Below are positions 6,670 to 15,309 of a stretch of DNA of 29,040 bases, one piece after another (the stretch's first letter is position 1; each line of letters opens with the position of its first letter). Location: the NCBI GenBank assembly GCA_945877525.1, contig CAMDVP010000009.1:1-29040 (forward strand). Direction: 5' to 3'. The translations under genes were made by a program, and so were the position numbers. This DNA comes from an uncultured Clostridia bacterium (GTDB lineage Bacteria; Bacillota; Clostridia; Christensenellales; Aristaeellaceae). The notes beneath the pieces were generated by a model, which was given only the letters and a program-made list of their open reading frames with translations, was not told the DNA's origin and made no database searches.

Positions 6670-7566
6670 ATGAAGCGTTTTCTGTCTCTGCTTGTCTGCC
6701 TGTGTCTGCTGCCCGCATGCGCCCTGGCAGACCGGGCCTATCTGATTCCCGACAGCAACACCCGCTATCTGACCGAAACCGAGCTGTGGGAGTGGGACTA
6801 CGAGTCCCTGGGGTACATCCTCAACGAAATCTTCGCCCGCCATGGATACAACTTCATTCCCGGGGAAAAATATGACTACTACTTCCGCTGCATGCCCTGG
6901 TATACCCCCAACGCGGATAGCAACAACCAACGAGCCTGTTACAGCCAGCTTTCCGACATCGAGTGGTACAACGAGGGGCTGGTGAAGGACGTCCGCGCCG
7001 CCATGCGCGCCCTGGGCACCAGGAACGAGGACGGCAAGTCCGTATGGGACGGCTTTTCCACGGGCTTTGACGCGCTGCAGGGATTTTCCTATGTGGAGAT
7101 GAAGGCCGGGCAAAAGCTGCCGGTCTATTCCGCCCCCAGCGCCTCCTCCTGGCGGGGCGCCAATGGCAAGGCTATGGTCAACACCACCGGTATCGTCTAT
7201 GCCGCCGGGTGGGAAAGCGGCTGGCTGCTGGTCATGTATGAAACCAACAACGGCTCCGTCCGGGTAGGCTATGTATCCTCCGGTGACATCAAGGGCAGCG
7301 TACCCCTCAACAACCGCCTGACCTTTGACTACACCCCCGCCACGGTGACCGCCCGGTGTGAGCTCACCGACGACCCTGCCCGCTGCTATGCTCCCATCCT
7401 CACCCTGACCTCCGGCAGCAGGGTCACCTATCTGAGCAGCTTTTTCAACCATGAGGCCTGGGATTACGTCGAAACCACTGTGAACGGCCAGCAGGTACGG
7501 GGATTCATCCCCGCGGGCAGGCTGGATATTTCCCAAAGCATGGACAGCGATTCCATCGGCAAATAA
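6670..7566 (+). CDS. Exported YARHG-domain protein
   Basis: The protein has 298 aa. A clear signal peptide (MKRFLSLLVCLCLLPACALA) may be cut after ALA or, since LPAC resembles a lipobox, at C17 as a lipoprotein. Residues of about 30-110 form a YARHG domain: YLTETELWEWDYESLGYILN is followed by EIFARHGYNF, a Y-Y-F run and W-Y-T-P, the conserved core of that extracellular domain. The C-terminal half contains two beta-rich stretches (KLPVYSAPSASSWRG; ARCYAPILTLTSGSRVTYLS) that resemble bacterial SH3-like modules. The function of YARHG proteins is unknown; a cell-envelope role is inferred. The ATG at 6661 is an alternative start; the one at 6670 has GGTGG 9 nt upstream. It is transcribed divergently from trmL. 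Confidence 0.85.
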   Translation: MKRFLSLLVCLCLLPACALADRAYLIPDSNTRYLTETELWEWDYESLGYILNEIFARHGYNFIPGEKYDYYFRCMPWYTPNADSNNQRACYSQLSDIEWYNEGLVKDVRAAMRALGTRNEDGKSVWDGFSTGFDALQGFSYVEMKAGQKLPVYSAPSASSWRGANGKAMVNTTGIVYAAGWESGWLLVMYETNNGSVRVGYVSSGDIKGSVPLNNRLTFDYTPATVTARCELTDDPARCYAPILTLTSGSRVTYLSSFFNHEAWDYVETTVNGQQVRGFIPAGRLDISQSMDSDSIGK

Positions 7567-7581
7567 GGCGGATGATAGAGG

Positions 7582-7614
7582 CAGGCCCCGTGGCTTTTGC
7601 TGCAGGGCCTGTTT
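7582..7614 (+). terminator. Terminator-like hairpin after the YARHG gene
   Basis: CAGGCCC (7582-7588) pairs with GGGCCTG (7605-7611) across a 16-nt loop and is followed by a short TTT. It lies 15 nt after the stop codon. The T-run is weak. Confidence 0.5.
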
Positions 7615-7622
7615 AGTGTGTC

Positions 7623-7648
7623 AAAAAAGTGACTGCGGCCACTTTTTT
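7623..7648. terminator. Symmetric A/T-flanked hairpin, bidirectional terminator candidate
   Basis: AAAAAAGTG (7623-7631) and CACTTTTTT (7640-7648) are perfectly complementary around an 8-nt loop. The T-run on either strand could end transcription both ways. It isolates the heat-shock operon from the upstream gene. Confidence 0.6.
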
Positions 7649-7833
7649 AAAGAAGAAGAAACGCCGTCTGCGGGCGACGCAAATCCACCTGGTCGCTGCG
7701 GTTCCTCCGACGCCTCCCAGGTTTTGAGCCTGCTTTTCTGTGCCGCGGCAGCCTTCCCGGCAGTCTCCGGCACATCAGGCCGTCCTTTGCGCTTATTCAT
7801 AAAAATTTCATCATCGTTTTCCTGCTAAAGCCC
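7649..7833. other. Non-coding interval before the hrcA promoter
   Basis: No gene is called here. A 70-codon plus-strand frame (7616-7828) starts inside the hairpin at 7623-7648, is rich in Cys, Ser and Pro, has no Shine-Dalgarno and matches nothing I recognise. With the adjacent hairpin the segment could be a dispersed repeat or a small-RNA locus, but nothing here proves that. Confidence 0.4.
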
Positions 7834-7862
7834 TTGACAAAGCCTCCCGTCGGTGCTATCTT
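7834..7862 (+). promoter_or_regulatory. SigA-type promoter of the hrcA operon
   Basis: TTGACA (7834-7839) and TATCTT (7857-7862) are 17 nt apart. The CIRCE operator begins 11 nt after the -10 box, so a repressor bound there would block initiation. Confidence 0.85.
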
Positions 7863-7873
7863 ATCAAGCGTAG

Positions 7874-7900
7874 TTAGCACTCGTTCGAGGTGAGTGCTAA
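7874..7900 (+). promoter_or_regulatory. CIRCE operator (HrcA binding site)
   Basis: A perfect inverted repeat, TTAGCACTC (7874-7882), 9 nt, GAGTGCTAA (7892-7900), is identical to the CIRCE consensus. HrcA binds CIRCE and is kept active by GroEL, so this site makes the operon heat-inducible and autoregulated. It lies between the promoter and the hrcA start, in the 5' leader. Confidence 0.97.
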
Positions 7901-7943
7901 CAGCGGCGGACAATTCGCCAACCAGGGAAAGGAAGTGAGCAGC

Positions 7944-8966
7944 ATGGGCATGGATGAACGCAAGTTCAAGATTCTGCAGGCCATCATTGATGACTACATT
8001 CTCACCGCCGTGCCTGTGGGCTCCCGCACCATTTCCAAGAAATACGACATGGGCCTGAGCTCCGCCACCATCCGCAACGAAATGAGCGACCTGGAGGAGT
8101 TGGGCTACCTGGATCAGCCCCATGTGTCCGCCGGGCGCGTACCCTCAGCCAAGGCGTACAGGCTCTATGTGGATCAGCTGCTGCGCAGCGGACGGATTCA
8201 GTCCGACAGCGAGGCCGCCGTCCGCGCCCACTTTCTGGGGCGAATGCGGCAAATGGAGGACGTGATTGACCACGCCGCCCAAGTGCTGTCCAGCCTGACC
8301 AACTACACCGCCGTGGTGCTGACCCCCAGCGCCCCTCAGCCGCATATCCGCACCCTGCAGCTGGTGCCGGTGTCCAGCACCTCGGCGCTGGTGGTCATCG
8401 TCACCGACAGCGGCATCGTACGGGACACGGTGATCCGCGTATCCGACCAGCTGGACAGCGACACGCTCTACGCCATCTCCAAGACCCTCACGCAGGAGCT
8501 GGCGGGCCACACCCTGCAGGAGGCCGTCAGCCTGCTGCCCGGCATTTCCTCAAGGATGCAGGACAATGAGCGGCTGCTTCAGGGTCTGAGCGGCTTCTTC
8601 CAGGAAAGCGCAGGCTCGGCCGTGCCGGCCCATGTGGCCATCGGCGGCACCAGCAACATGCTCAGCTACCCCGAATACAGCGATATGGAGAAGGCCCGCT
8701 CCTTCCTCTCCCTCATGGAGACAAGAGACAAGCTGGCCGCCATCATCGCCCAGCAGGGTGAAATGGCCTTCACCGTGCGCATCGGCCCGGAAACCGGCGT
8801 GCCCGAAATGGCGGACTGCTCCATCGTCACCGCCACCTATTCCACCCATGCCGGCCAGCAGGGCACCATCGGCGTGATCGGCCCCACGCGGATGCAGTAC
8901 AGCCGGGTGCTCTCCATCCTGGGCACCATGGGCCACCAGCTGTCCGAGCTGTTCGGCGATGAATAG
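7944..8966 (+). CDS. hrcA: HrcA, heat-inducible transcription repressor
   Basis: Repressor of class I heat-shock genes that binds CIRCE. The 340 aa start with MGMDERKFKILQAIIDDY. The N-terminal winged helix (about 5-75) includes the recognition segment SSATIRNEMSDLEELGYL and the wing PHVSAGRVPSAKAYR. A GAF-like dimer region follows, and the C-terminus MGHQLSELFGDE is typical. AAAGGAAG stands about 10 nt before the ATG at 7944; a second ATG six nt later would also fit. It is the first gene of hrcA-grpE-dnaK-dnaJ and represses its own operon through the CIRCE at 7874-7900. Confidence 0.97.
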   Translation: MGMDERKFKILQAIIDDYILTAVPVGSRTISKKYDMGLSSATIRNEMSDLEELGYLDQPHVSAGRVPSAKAYRLYVDQLLRSGRIQSDSEAAVRAHFLGRMRQMEDVIDHAAQVLSSLTNYTAVVLTPSAPQPHIRTLQLVPVSSTSALVVIVTDSGIVRDTVIRVSDQLDSDTLYAISKTLTQELAGHTLQEAVSLLPGISSRMQDNERLLQGLSGFFQESAGSAVPAHVAIGGTSNMLSYPEYSDMEKARSFLSLMETRDKLAAIIAQQGEMAFTVRIGPETGVPEMADCSIVTATYSTHAGQQGTIGVIGPTRMQYSRVLSILGTMGHQLSELFGDE

Positions 8967-9008
8967 TTCGCGCGGCGTTTATCATGATTGATACAGAAAG
9001 GCAGAGAC

Positions 9009-9578
9009 ATGAGCCGAATGAGCAAGAAGGATCGCATCCCCCAGCAGCCTGAGGAGCCCGTAGCCGAGGAAACCCCCGTGGCCGACGAAACCGTTCAGGC
9101 CGCGGAGGAAGCCGCCGTGGACGCGGAGCAGCTTCAGAAGGATCTGGACGCCGCCACCGCCAAGGCGGAGGAGTACCTGAACCTGGCCCAGCGCGTGCAG
9201 GCCGACTTTGACAATTTCCGCCGCCGGAACGAATCCGTCCGCACGGACGCCTTTGCCGACGGCCAGCAGGCCGTGGCCAGCGCCATGCTTCCCGTGCTGG
9301 ATAACCTGGAGCGCGCCCTGGACGCCGCCGGCGCCGACGACGCGCTGCGCAGCGGTGTGGAGCTGGTGCTCCGCCAGATGCGCGACGTATACGCCAAGTT
9401 TGGCGTAACCCCCATCGACCGGCTGGGCGAGAAGTTCGACCCCAACCTCGAGAATGCCATCATGCAGGGCGCGCCCGAGGATGGCGACCCCGGCACCGTA
9501 TGCCAGGTGCTGCAGAAGGGCTACATGATGGGCAAGCACGTTCTTCGCCACGCCATGGTGAAGGTTGTCCCCGACTGA
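9009..9578 (+). CDS. grpE: GrpE, nucleotide exchange factor for DnaK
   Basis: Co-chaperone that releases ADP from DnaK. In 189 aa there is an acidic, disordered N-terminal tail rich in Pro/Glu/Ala, then a long coiled coil (about 45-100) with the conserved RVQADFDNFRRRNESVRTDA stretch. A compact beta domain ends in GYMMGKHVLRHAMVKV, the family signature. The ATG at 9009 is chosen because AAAGG lies 8 nt upstream; an earlier in-frame ATG at 8988 lacks one. It sits between hrcA (42-nt gap) and dnaK (88-nt gap). Confidence 0.96.
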   Translation: MSRMSKKDRIPQQPEEPVAEETPVADETVQAAEEAAVDAEQLQKDLDAATAKAEEYLNLAQRVQADFDNFRRRNESVRTDAFADGQQAVASAMLPVLDNLERALDAAGADDALRSGVELVLRQMRDVYAKFGVTPIDRLGEKFDPNLENAIMQGAPEDGDPGTVCQVLQKGYMMGKHVLRHAMVKVVPD

Positions 9579-9601
9579 CGGGGGCATTCATCGCGCCAGA
9601 C

Positions 9602-9617
9602 AAGGGCCTTCGCCCTT
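9602..9617 (+). other. Small stem-loop between grpE and dnaK
   Basis: AAGGGC and GCCCTT pair around CTTC, 50 nt upstream of dnaK. It has no T-run. It may protect the 5' end of a processed dnaK message, but this is only a suggestion. Confidence 0.35.
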
Positions 9618-9666
9618 TCTGATAGATTTGACAGAAACGAACAGGAACATAGAGGAGGATTTCATT

Positions 9667-11490
<1,824 letters not shown>

Positions 11491-11515
11491 TCCCTCAAAG
11501 AATCATAACGCAATG

Positions 11516-11548
11516 TCCCCCGGGATGCCCGATCATGCTCCCGGGGGA
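11516..11548 (+). other. Perfect GC-rich stem-loop between dnaK and dnaJ
   Basis: TCCCCCGGGA (11516-11525) pairs completely with TCCCGGGGGA (11539-11548) around a 13-nt loop, followed by TTTC. It lies 26 nt past the dnaK stop and ends just before the dnaJ Shine-Dalgarno. The short T-run suggests partial termination or 3'-end protection that keeps DnaJ below DnaK, rather than a full stop. That role is inferred. Confidence 0.65.
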
Positions 11549-11565
11549 TTTCGAGGTGAATCGCA

Positions 11566-12690
11566 TTGGCAAACAAACGCGACTATTACGAGGTGCTGGG
11601 CGTTGACAAGAACGCCACCGACGAGGACATCAAGCGCGCCTACCGCCGCAAGGCCAAGGAGTGCCACCCCGACCTGCACCCTGACGACAAGGAGGCCGAG
11701 GCCCGTTTCAAGGAACTGAACGAGGCCAACGAGGTGCTGTCTGACCCGGACAAGCGCGCCCGGTACGACCAGTTTGGCTTCGACGCCCCTGGCATGGACG
11801 GTAATCCCTTCGGCGGGGCGGGCGGCTTCGACTTTGGCGGCATGGGCGGCATGGGTGATATTTTCGACCAGCTGTTCGGCGGCGGCATGGGCGGCGCAGC
11901 CCGCCGCCAGGGTCCCCAGCAGGGCAACGACCTGCGGTACGAGCTGAAAATTACCTTCGAGGAGGCCGCCAACGGCTGCGAGAAGTCCTTCGAGTTCTAC
12001 CGCAACGAGAACTGCCAGACCTGCCACGGCACCGGCGCCAAGCCCGGAACCTCCCCCACCACCTGCCAGACCTGCCACGGCACCGGCCAGATCCGCACCA
12101 GCGGCGGCTGGATGACCACCGTGCGCACCTGCCCCACCTGCGGCGGCAGCGGCAAGGTGATCACCGACAAGTGCACCTCCTGCGGGGGCTCCGGCCGTAC
12201 CCGGGTAAAGCGCACCGCTACCATCAAGGTGCCCGCCGGCATTGACAACGGCCAGACCATCATCATGAACGGACAGGGCGAGCCCGGGCTGCGGGGCGGT
12301 CCCAGCGGCGATCTGTATATCAGCGTTTCCGTGAAGCCCCACAAGCTCTTCCGCCGCGACGGCTACAACCTGCGGCTGGATCTGCCCATCTCCTTCACCC
12401 AGGCGGCCCTGGGCGGAGACGTGGACATTCCCACCCTCACCGGCCCGGTGAAGTACCGCATTCCCGAGGGCACGCAAAGCGACACCGAGTTCCGCCTGAA
12501 GGGCCACGGCATCCAGCAGCTGCGCGGCCAGGGCAAGGGCGACCTGATCGTCCGCGTTCGGGTGGAAATTCCCAAGAAGCTGACCGAAAAGCAGCGGGAG
12601 CTGCTGCGGCAGTTTGACGATACCACCACCGGTAAGGAATATGAATCCCGCAAGTCCTTTATGGATCGGGTGAAAGAATTGTTCAACTGA
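11566..12690 (+). CDS. dnaJ: DnaJ, Hsp40 co-chaperone
   Basis: Co-chaperone that delivers substrates to DnaK and stimulates its ATPase. The 374 aa contain an N-terminal J domain (about 5-70, RDYYEVLGVDKNAT and the invariant HPD in ECHPDLHP) and a Gly/Phe-rich region to about 125. The Cys-rich zinc domain has four CxxCxGxG repeats (CQTCHGTG twice, CPTCGGSG, CTSCGGSG). The C-terminal substrate domains include GQGEPGLRGGPSGDLYI. The start is TTG at 11566, with GAGGTG 7 nt upstream and the expected MANKRDYYE product, so this is a rare-start gene. No terminator follows; the next sequence is a truncated gene. Confidence 0.98.
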   Translation: MANKRDYYEVLGVDKNATDEDIKRAYRRKAKECHPDLHPDDKEAEARFKELNEANEVLSDPDKRARYDQFGFDAPGMDGNPFGGAGGFDFGGMGGMGDIFDQLFGGGMGGAARRQGPQQGNDLRYELKITFEEAANGCEKSFEFYRNENCQTCHGTGAKPGTSPTTCQTCHGTGQIRTSGGWMTTVRTCPTCGGSGKVITDKCTSCGGSGRTRVKRTATIKVPAGIDNGQTIIMNGQGEPGLRGGPSGDLYISVSVKPHKLFRRDGYNLRLDLPISFTQAALGGDVDIPTLTGPVKYRIPEGTQSDTEFRLKGHGIQQLRGQGKGDLIVRVRVEIPKKLTEKQRELLRQFDDTTTGKEYESRKSFMDRVKELFN

Positions 12691-12730
12691 CAATCACCGT
12701 ATAAATGAGCTGCTCCCGGAAGCCCGCACC

Positions 12731-13258
12731 ATGATGTTCACCATGCGCGCCATCGGGAATCTTGCGCCGCTTCTGATTCAGTATCGTGGTACGGGCCGTG
12801 TGCATGCCATCATACAGGACGAATTTGCTGCCCACGATTACCTGAAGCTGGAAAAGTTCCATGTGCAGGCCAGCTTTTTCCGGGGAAGTCACGGCCGCGT
12901 CGGCGCCACGCAATTTAACCCTCGCCTGCCGGAAAACCAGTATCATCTGCAGGAGCGTGGCCGCGCCCTGCTGGTCGAAATCAATGATTATGAATACTTT
13001 GTCGCCGGTGCTGGCGTTGGGCTTGACTTTATCCGCCGCCCCGATCCAGACAGCGACGACCCCTGGCAGGTTCTTTCGTCGCGGCAATCTACCCAGCTGA
13101 ACCATTTATCCGTGGAGGAAGGCCACTTTGATGAAAATGGCCGCTGGGTGATTGATTTTCTTCGCAACGGCGATCAGACCAACTTCCAGCTGTTCGTCCA
13201 TGGTGGAGAGGTCGTGCATATCCGCTTGAATCCCGGGATGGATGTGAAGGTAACTTGA
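12731..13258 (+). pseudogene. C-terminal remnant of a DUF5597-type beta-galactosidase
   Basis: The 175-aa frame matches only the C-terminal (DUF5597) part of GH35-like beta-galactosidases that are normally about 500-560 aa. Telling segments are GNLAPLLIQYRGTGRV, DYEYFVAGAGVGLDF, and HLSVEEGHFDENGRWV followed by LNGDQT-like RNGDQT. The catalytic TIM barrel is missing. The frame is open and plausible further upstream to about 12692 (reading INELLPEART), right next to the dnaJ stop at 12690, so the 5' part appears to have been lost in a deletion or joining event there. No Shine-Dalgarno precedes the ATG. Base use is more AT-rich than dnaJ. A short functional binding domain cannot be excluded, but a relic is more likely. 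Confidence 0.75.
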
Positions 13259-13274
13259 TTCCCCGCCAAATAGA

Positions 13275-13322
13275 AGAGGCCTGCGAAGAACTGCCATTCG
13301 GCTTTTCTCCGCAGGCCTTTCT
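13275..13322. terminator. Bidirectional terminator between convergent genes
   Basis: AGGCCTGCGAAGAA (13277-13290) pairs with TTCTCCGCAGGCCT (13305-13318) with one mismatch. It is followed by TTTCT on the plus strand and by CTTCT on the minus strand. It lies between the beta-galactosidase relic and the convergent MATE gene and could serve both. Confidence 0.75.
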
Positions 13323-13366
13323 GATGATCACAACACTTTCAACGGAAGCCCTGCACAGTGCCACGA

Positions 13367-14782
13367 TCACCCGGCGGCCTGGTTGGACGAAATCATCTTC
13401 CGTCGTTTTTCGGCGCCTTCCACCCACTTCTGGCTCTTCCACCGTCTCAGCAGGATCAGGCCGCGGGTCAGTTCATCCAGGGCAAAGGCAATCCATACGC
13501 CATACAGGCCCCATTGCAGTATGATGCCCAGAACGTAGGCGCCGCCCACTGACACAAACCAGCCGCTAAGCTGATTGACAACCATCTGATATTTCACATC
13601 GCCCGTAGCCTGCAACGCGCCGGCAATGGAGTTATTCAGCGCCCGGCCGATTTCCACAAAGAAATCGATCACAAAAATCATCGCTGCAATCTGTATAATC
13701 GTTTCATTTTGGGTAAACAGGTGCATCAGGGGAATCCGGAACAGGAGCATCAAAAGGGAAAAAAACGCATTGGAGCATACGGCAATGCGGGTTACCAGCC
13801 CACGTATTTCATTGGCCTCCTGGTAGTTGCCCGCTCCTACCCGATATCCCACCATCAGGGAATTCGCCCCGGAAAAGGCCATGCCCACCAGGGCGACATA
13901 ATGCACCAGGTTGTTTACATATACCTTGGTCGCAACCATCACAGTGCCCGTCAGGGAAATAATGGACGTGGTCATCAGCTGGCTCAGGCTGTATGCCATG
14001 TTGTTCAGGCCTCCGGGGATTCCGATGGATAGCGCTAACCGCAGGTCATCCATGGGAAAGGGCACAAGATGCCCAAATGATACCCTGACGCCTGCCCGCC
14101 AGGCAATGCATGACGCCAGAGCCATCGAAGCAACCCGGCTCAATACGCTGGCTGCCGCCACGCCAGAAACAGGGTCAAGCCCGGTGAATTCCGGATGGTA
14201 CACCGCCAGGTAATTGCCCACCAGATTGATCAGATTGGCGGTCACATTGATGGCCAGCGGAGCCTTGGTTCGTCCCATGGAACGGCAGATGCTGCTGAAA
14301 ACAACCTCCACGCACTGAAAAACCATCAGTCCGCCGCCAATGCGCATGTAACGGTCGGCCGCCTCGATCGTATCATGATCCAGCCTCATAATGGTTAGCA
14401 GCTGCCCGGAAAAAAGAATAAAGATCAGCCCGAACAAAAGTCCCAACGTCGTGTTGGCCGCCAGGGCAATGGTGGCAAATCGGTCGATTTTCTCCTTGTT
14501 CTTCATGCCGATGGCCTGGTTAATGCATACCAGCGTTCCCGTGGCCACGGCAGAGGCAAGCATTTGGCACAGCATAATGTACTGGCCCGACACGCTGACT
14601 GCGCTCACCACCCCATCCGACACGCGGCTGAGGAAAGCGATATCAATCAGATTAACCGTGGAACGAAGAATGCTCTCCAGTAAAATCGGATAGGCCAGCT
14701 GGATCAGGCCCACTCTGCTCGGATCCATTTTTCTCTGTGATGCAGGAACCCATAAATACTCTTTCTTCATGCTACACCTCAT
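13367..14782 (-). CDS. MATE family efflux transporter
   Basis: Multidrug and toxic compound extrusion (MATE) transporter, which exports organic compounds using a Na+ or H+ gradient. The 471 aa show about twelve hydrophobic segments in two homologous halves. The first half begins LIQLAYPILLESILRSTVNLIDIAFLS and the second LALSIGIPGGLNNMAYSLSQ, the typical MATE repeat starts. The substrate is unknown. The ATG at 14782 has AGGAGAGG seven nt upstream; an ATG four codons later with GAGGTG is the alternative. Codon use is more AT-rich than in the flanking heat-shock and feo operons, which fits acquisition by transfer. It converges on the beta-galactosidase relic. Confidence 0.92.
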   Translation of the reverse strand: MRCSMKKEYLWVPASQRKMDPSRVGLIQLAYPILLESILRSTVNLIDIAFLSRVSDGVVSAVSVSGQYIMLCQMLASAVATGTLVCINQAIGMKNKEKIDRFATIALAANTTLGLLFGLIFILFSGQLLTIMRLDHDTIEAADRYMRIGGGLMVFQCVEVVFSSICRSMGRTKAPLAINVTANLINLVGNYLAVYHPEFTGLDPVSGVAAASVLSRVASMALASCIAWRAGVRVSFGHLVPFPMDDLRLALSIGIPGGLNNMAYSLSQLMTTSIISLTGTVMVATKVYVNNLVHYVALVGMAFSGANSLMVGYRVGAGNYQEANEIRGLVTRIAVCSNAFFSLLMLLFRIPLMHLFTQNETIIQIAAMIFVIDFFVEIGRALNNSIAGALQATGDVKYQMVVNQLSGWFVSVGGAYVLGIILQWGLYGVWIAFALDELTRGLILLRRWKSQKWVEGAEKRRKMISSNQAAG

Positions 14783-14811
14783 TTTTCATCCTCTCCTATT
14801 TCAGAAAATAC

Positions 14812-14840
14812 AGTGTAGCATGAGCATAACGTAAAGTGAA
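14812..14840 (-). promoter_or_regulatory. Probable promoter of the MATE gene
   Basis: On the minus strand TTCACT (14835-14840) and TACACT (14812-14817) are 17 nt apart, about 30 nt upstream of the MATE start. Both boxes are four of six matches, so support is moderate. Confidence 0.45.
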
Positions 14841-14875
14841 TACACAATTTATCATAATTATCAAAAAATCAGACA

Positions 14876-15020
14876 TCAGTTCTTTTCGATCAGCACGCTA
14901 TGCTCATTGGGACCCAGCATAACACCGGCTTTCCCGGACGAATCCGAAGCAAAAACATAAAAATATAGAGCCGTTTCGCAAAATTGTATAGTCAAACCCA
15001 GGCGGAATTTCGTCCTCTTC
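14876..15020 (-). pseudogene. Possible gene remnant in an AT-rich interval
   Basis: A minus-strand frame ending at 14876 reads like real protein over its last 45-50 codons (FYVFASDSSGKAGVMLGPNE, ending LIEKN). It has no start codon or Shine-Dalgarno, and its upstream part runs into the feo terminator. I cannot name a family; the tail resembles ends of beta-sheet domains in carbohydrate enzymes, which is only an impression. Apart from this and the MATE promoter, nothing else is visible between 14783 and 15095. Confidence 0.25.
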
Positions 15021-15095
15021 CCTCCGAATACCAATCTACTTGACGAAAGATCGTATAAGCAAGGAAGAGTCTGCTGAATCTCAAGCCATCCCCCA

Positions 15096-15134
15096 TAAAA
15101 ACAGCGCCTCCGCCCCTTTTCGGGACGGAGGCGC
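15096..15134 (-). terminator. Rho-independent terminator of the feo operon
   Basis: GCGCCTCCG (15104-15112) pairs with CGGAGGCGC (15126-15134), and on the minus strand the stem is followed by TGTTTTTA. It lies 19 nt past the stop of the small Cys-rich gene. Confidence 0.88.
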
Positions 15135-15152
15135 CGCCAATAAGAAGAACCT

Positions 15153-15290
15153 TCATCGGCAGCCGCGGCATTTGGAGCAGTCGCCCCCGCAGCTGCACGT
15201 ACTTTTGCCTGCCCTGTGGTCAAGCACCATCTTGATCACGATGCCTACCACCGCCAGCAGCAAAATGCCTCCGATTATCCAGGTGGCCAT
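15153..15290 (-). CDS. FeoB-associated Cys-rich membrane protein (45 aa)
   Basis: A short gene, 45 codons, found by reading the minus strand after feoB. The product starts MATWIIGGILLLAVVGIVIK, a single membrane segment. It ends in a Cys cluster, TCSCGGDCSKCRGCR, with five cysteines spaced for metal binding. This is the layout of the small FeoB-associated Cys-rich proteins encoded next to feoB in many Firmicutes, which are thought to help ferrous iron transport. It starts 19 nt after the feoB stop (ATG at 15288-15290, GGAG upstream) and is followed by the operon terminator. The exact role of the family is not established. Confidence 0.85.
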   Translation of the reverse strand: MATWIIGGILLLAVVGIVIKMVLDHRAGKSTCSCGGDCSKCRGCR

Positions 15291-15309
15291 GCGCCGGTAC
15301 TCCATTCCA

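Noticed and set aside
7616..7828. 70-codon frame as a small gene
   Set aside because: It starts in a terminator hairpin, has no Shine-Dalgarno and no recognisable domain. It is kept only as a possible repeat or RNA segment.
9628..9656. Possible promoter directly upstream of dnaK (TTGACA at 9628)
   Set aside because: No acceptable -10 box lies 16-18 nt downstream; AGAGGA occupies that place and is the ribosome site.
12030..12200. Direct repeats in dnaJ considered as a CRISPR-like or tandem repeat
   Set aside because: They encode the four zinc-binding CxxCxGxG units of DnaJ and are explained by the protein.
12731..13258. The fragment as the displaced end of the GH35 gene at 26767-28725
   Set aside because: The GH35 gene has its own complete C-terminus and belongs to a different subfamily; the fragment matches DUF5597-type enzymes.
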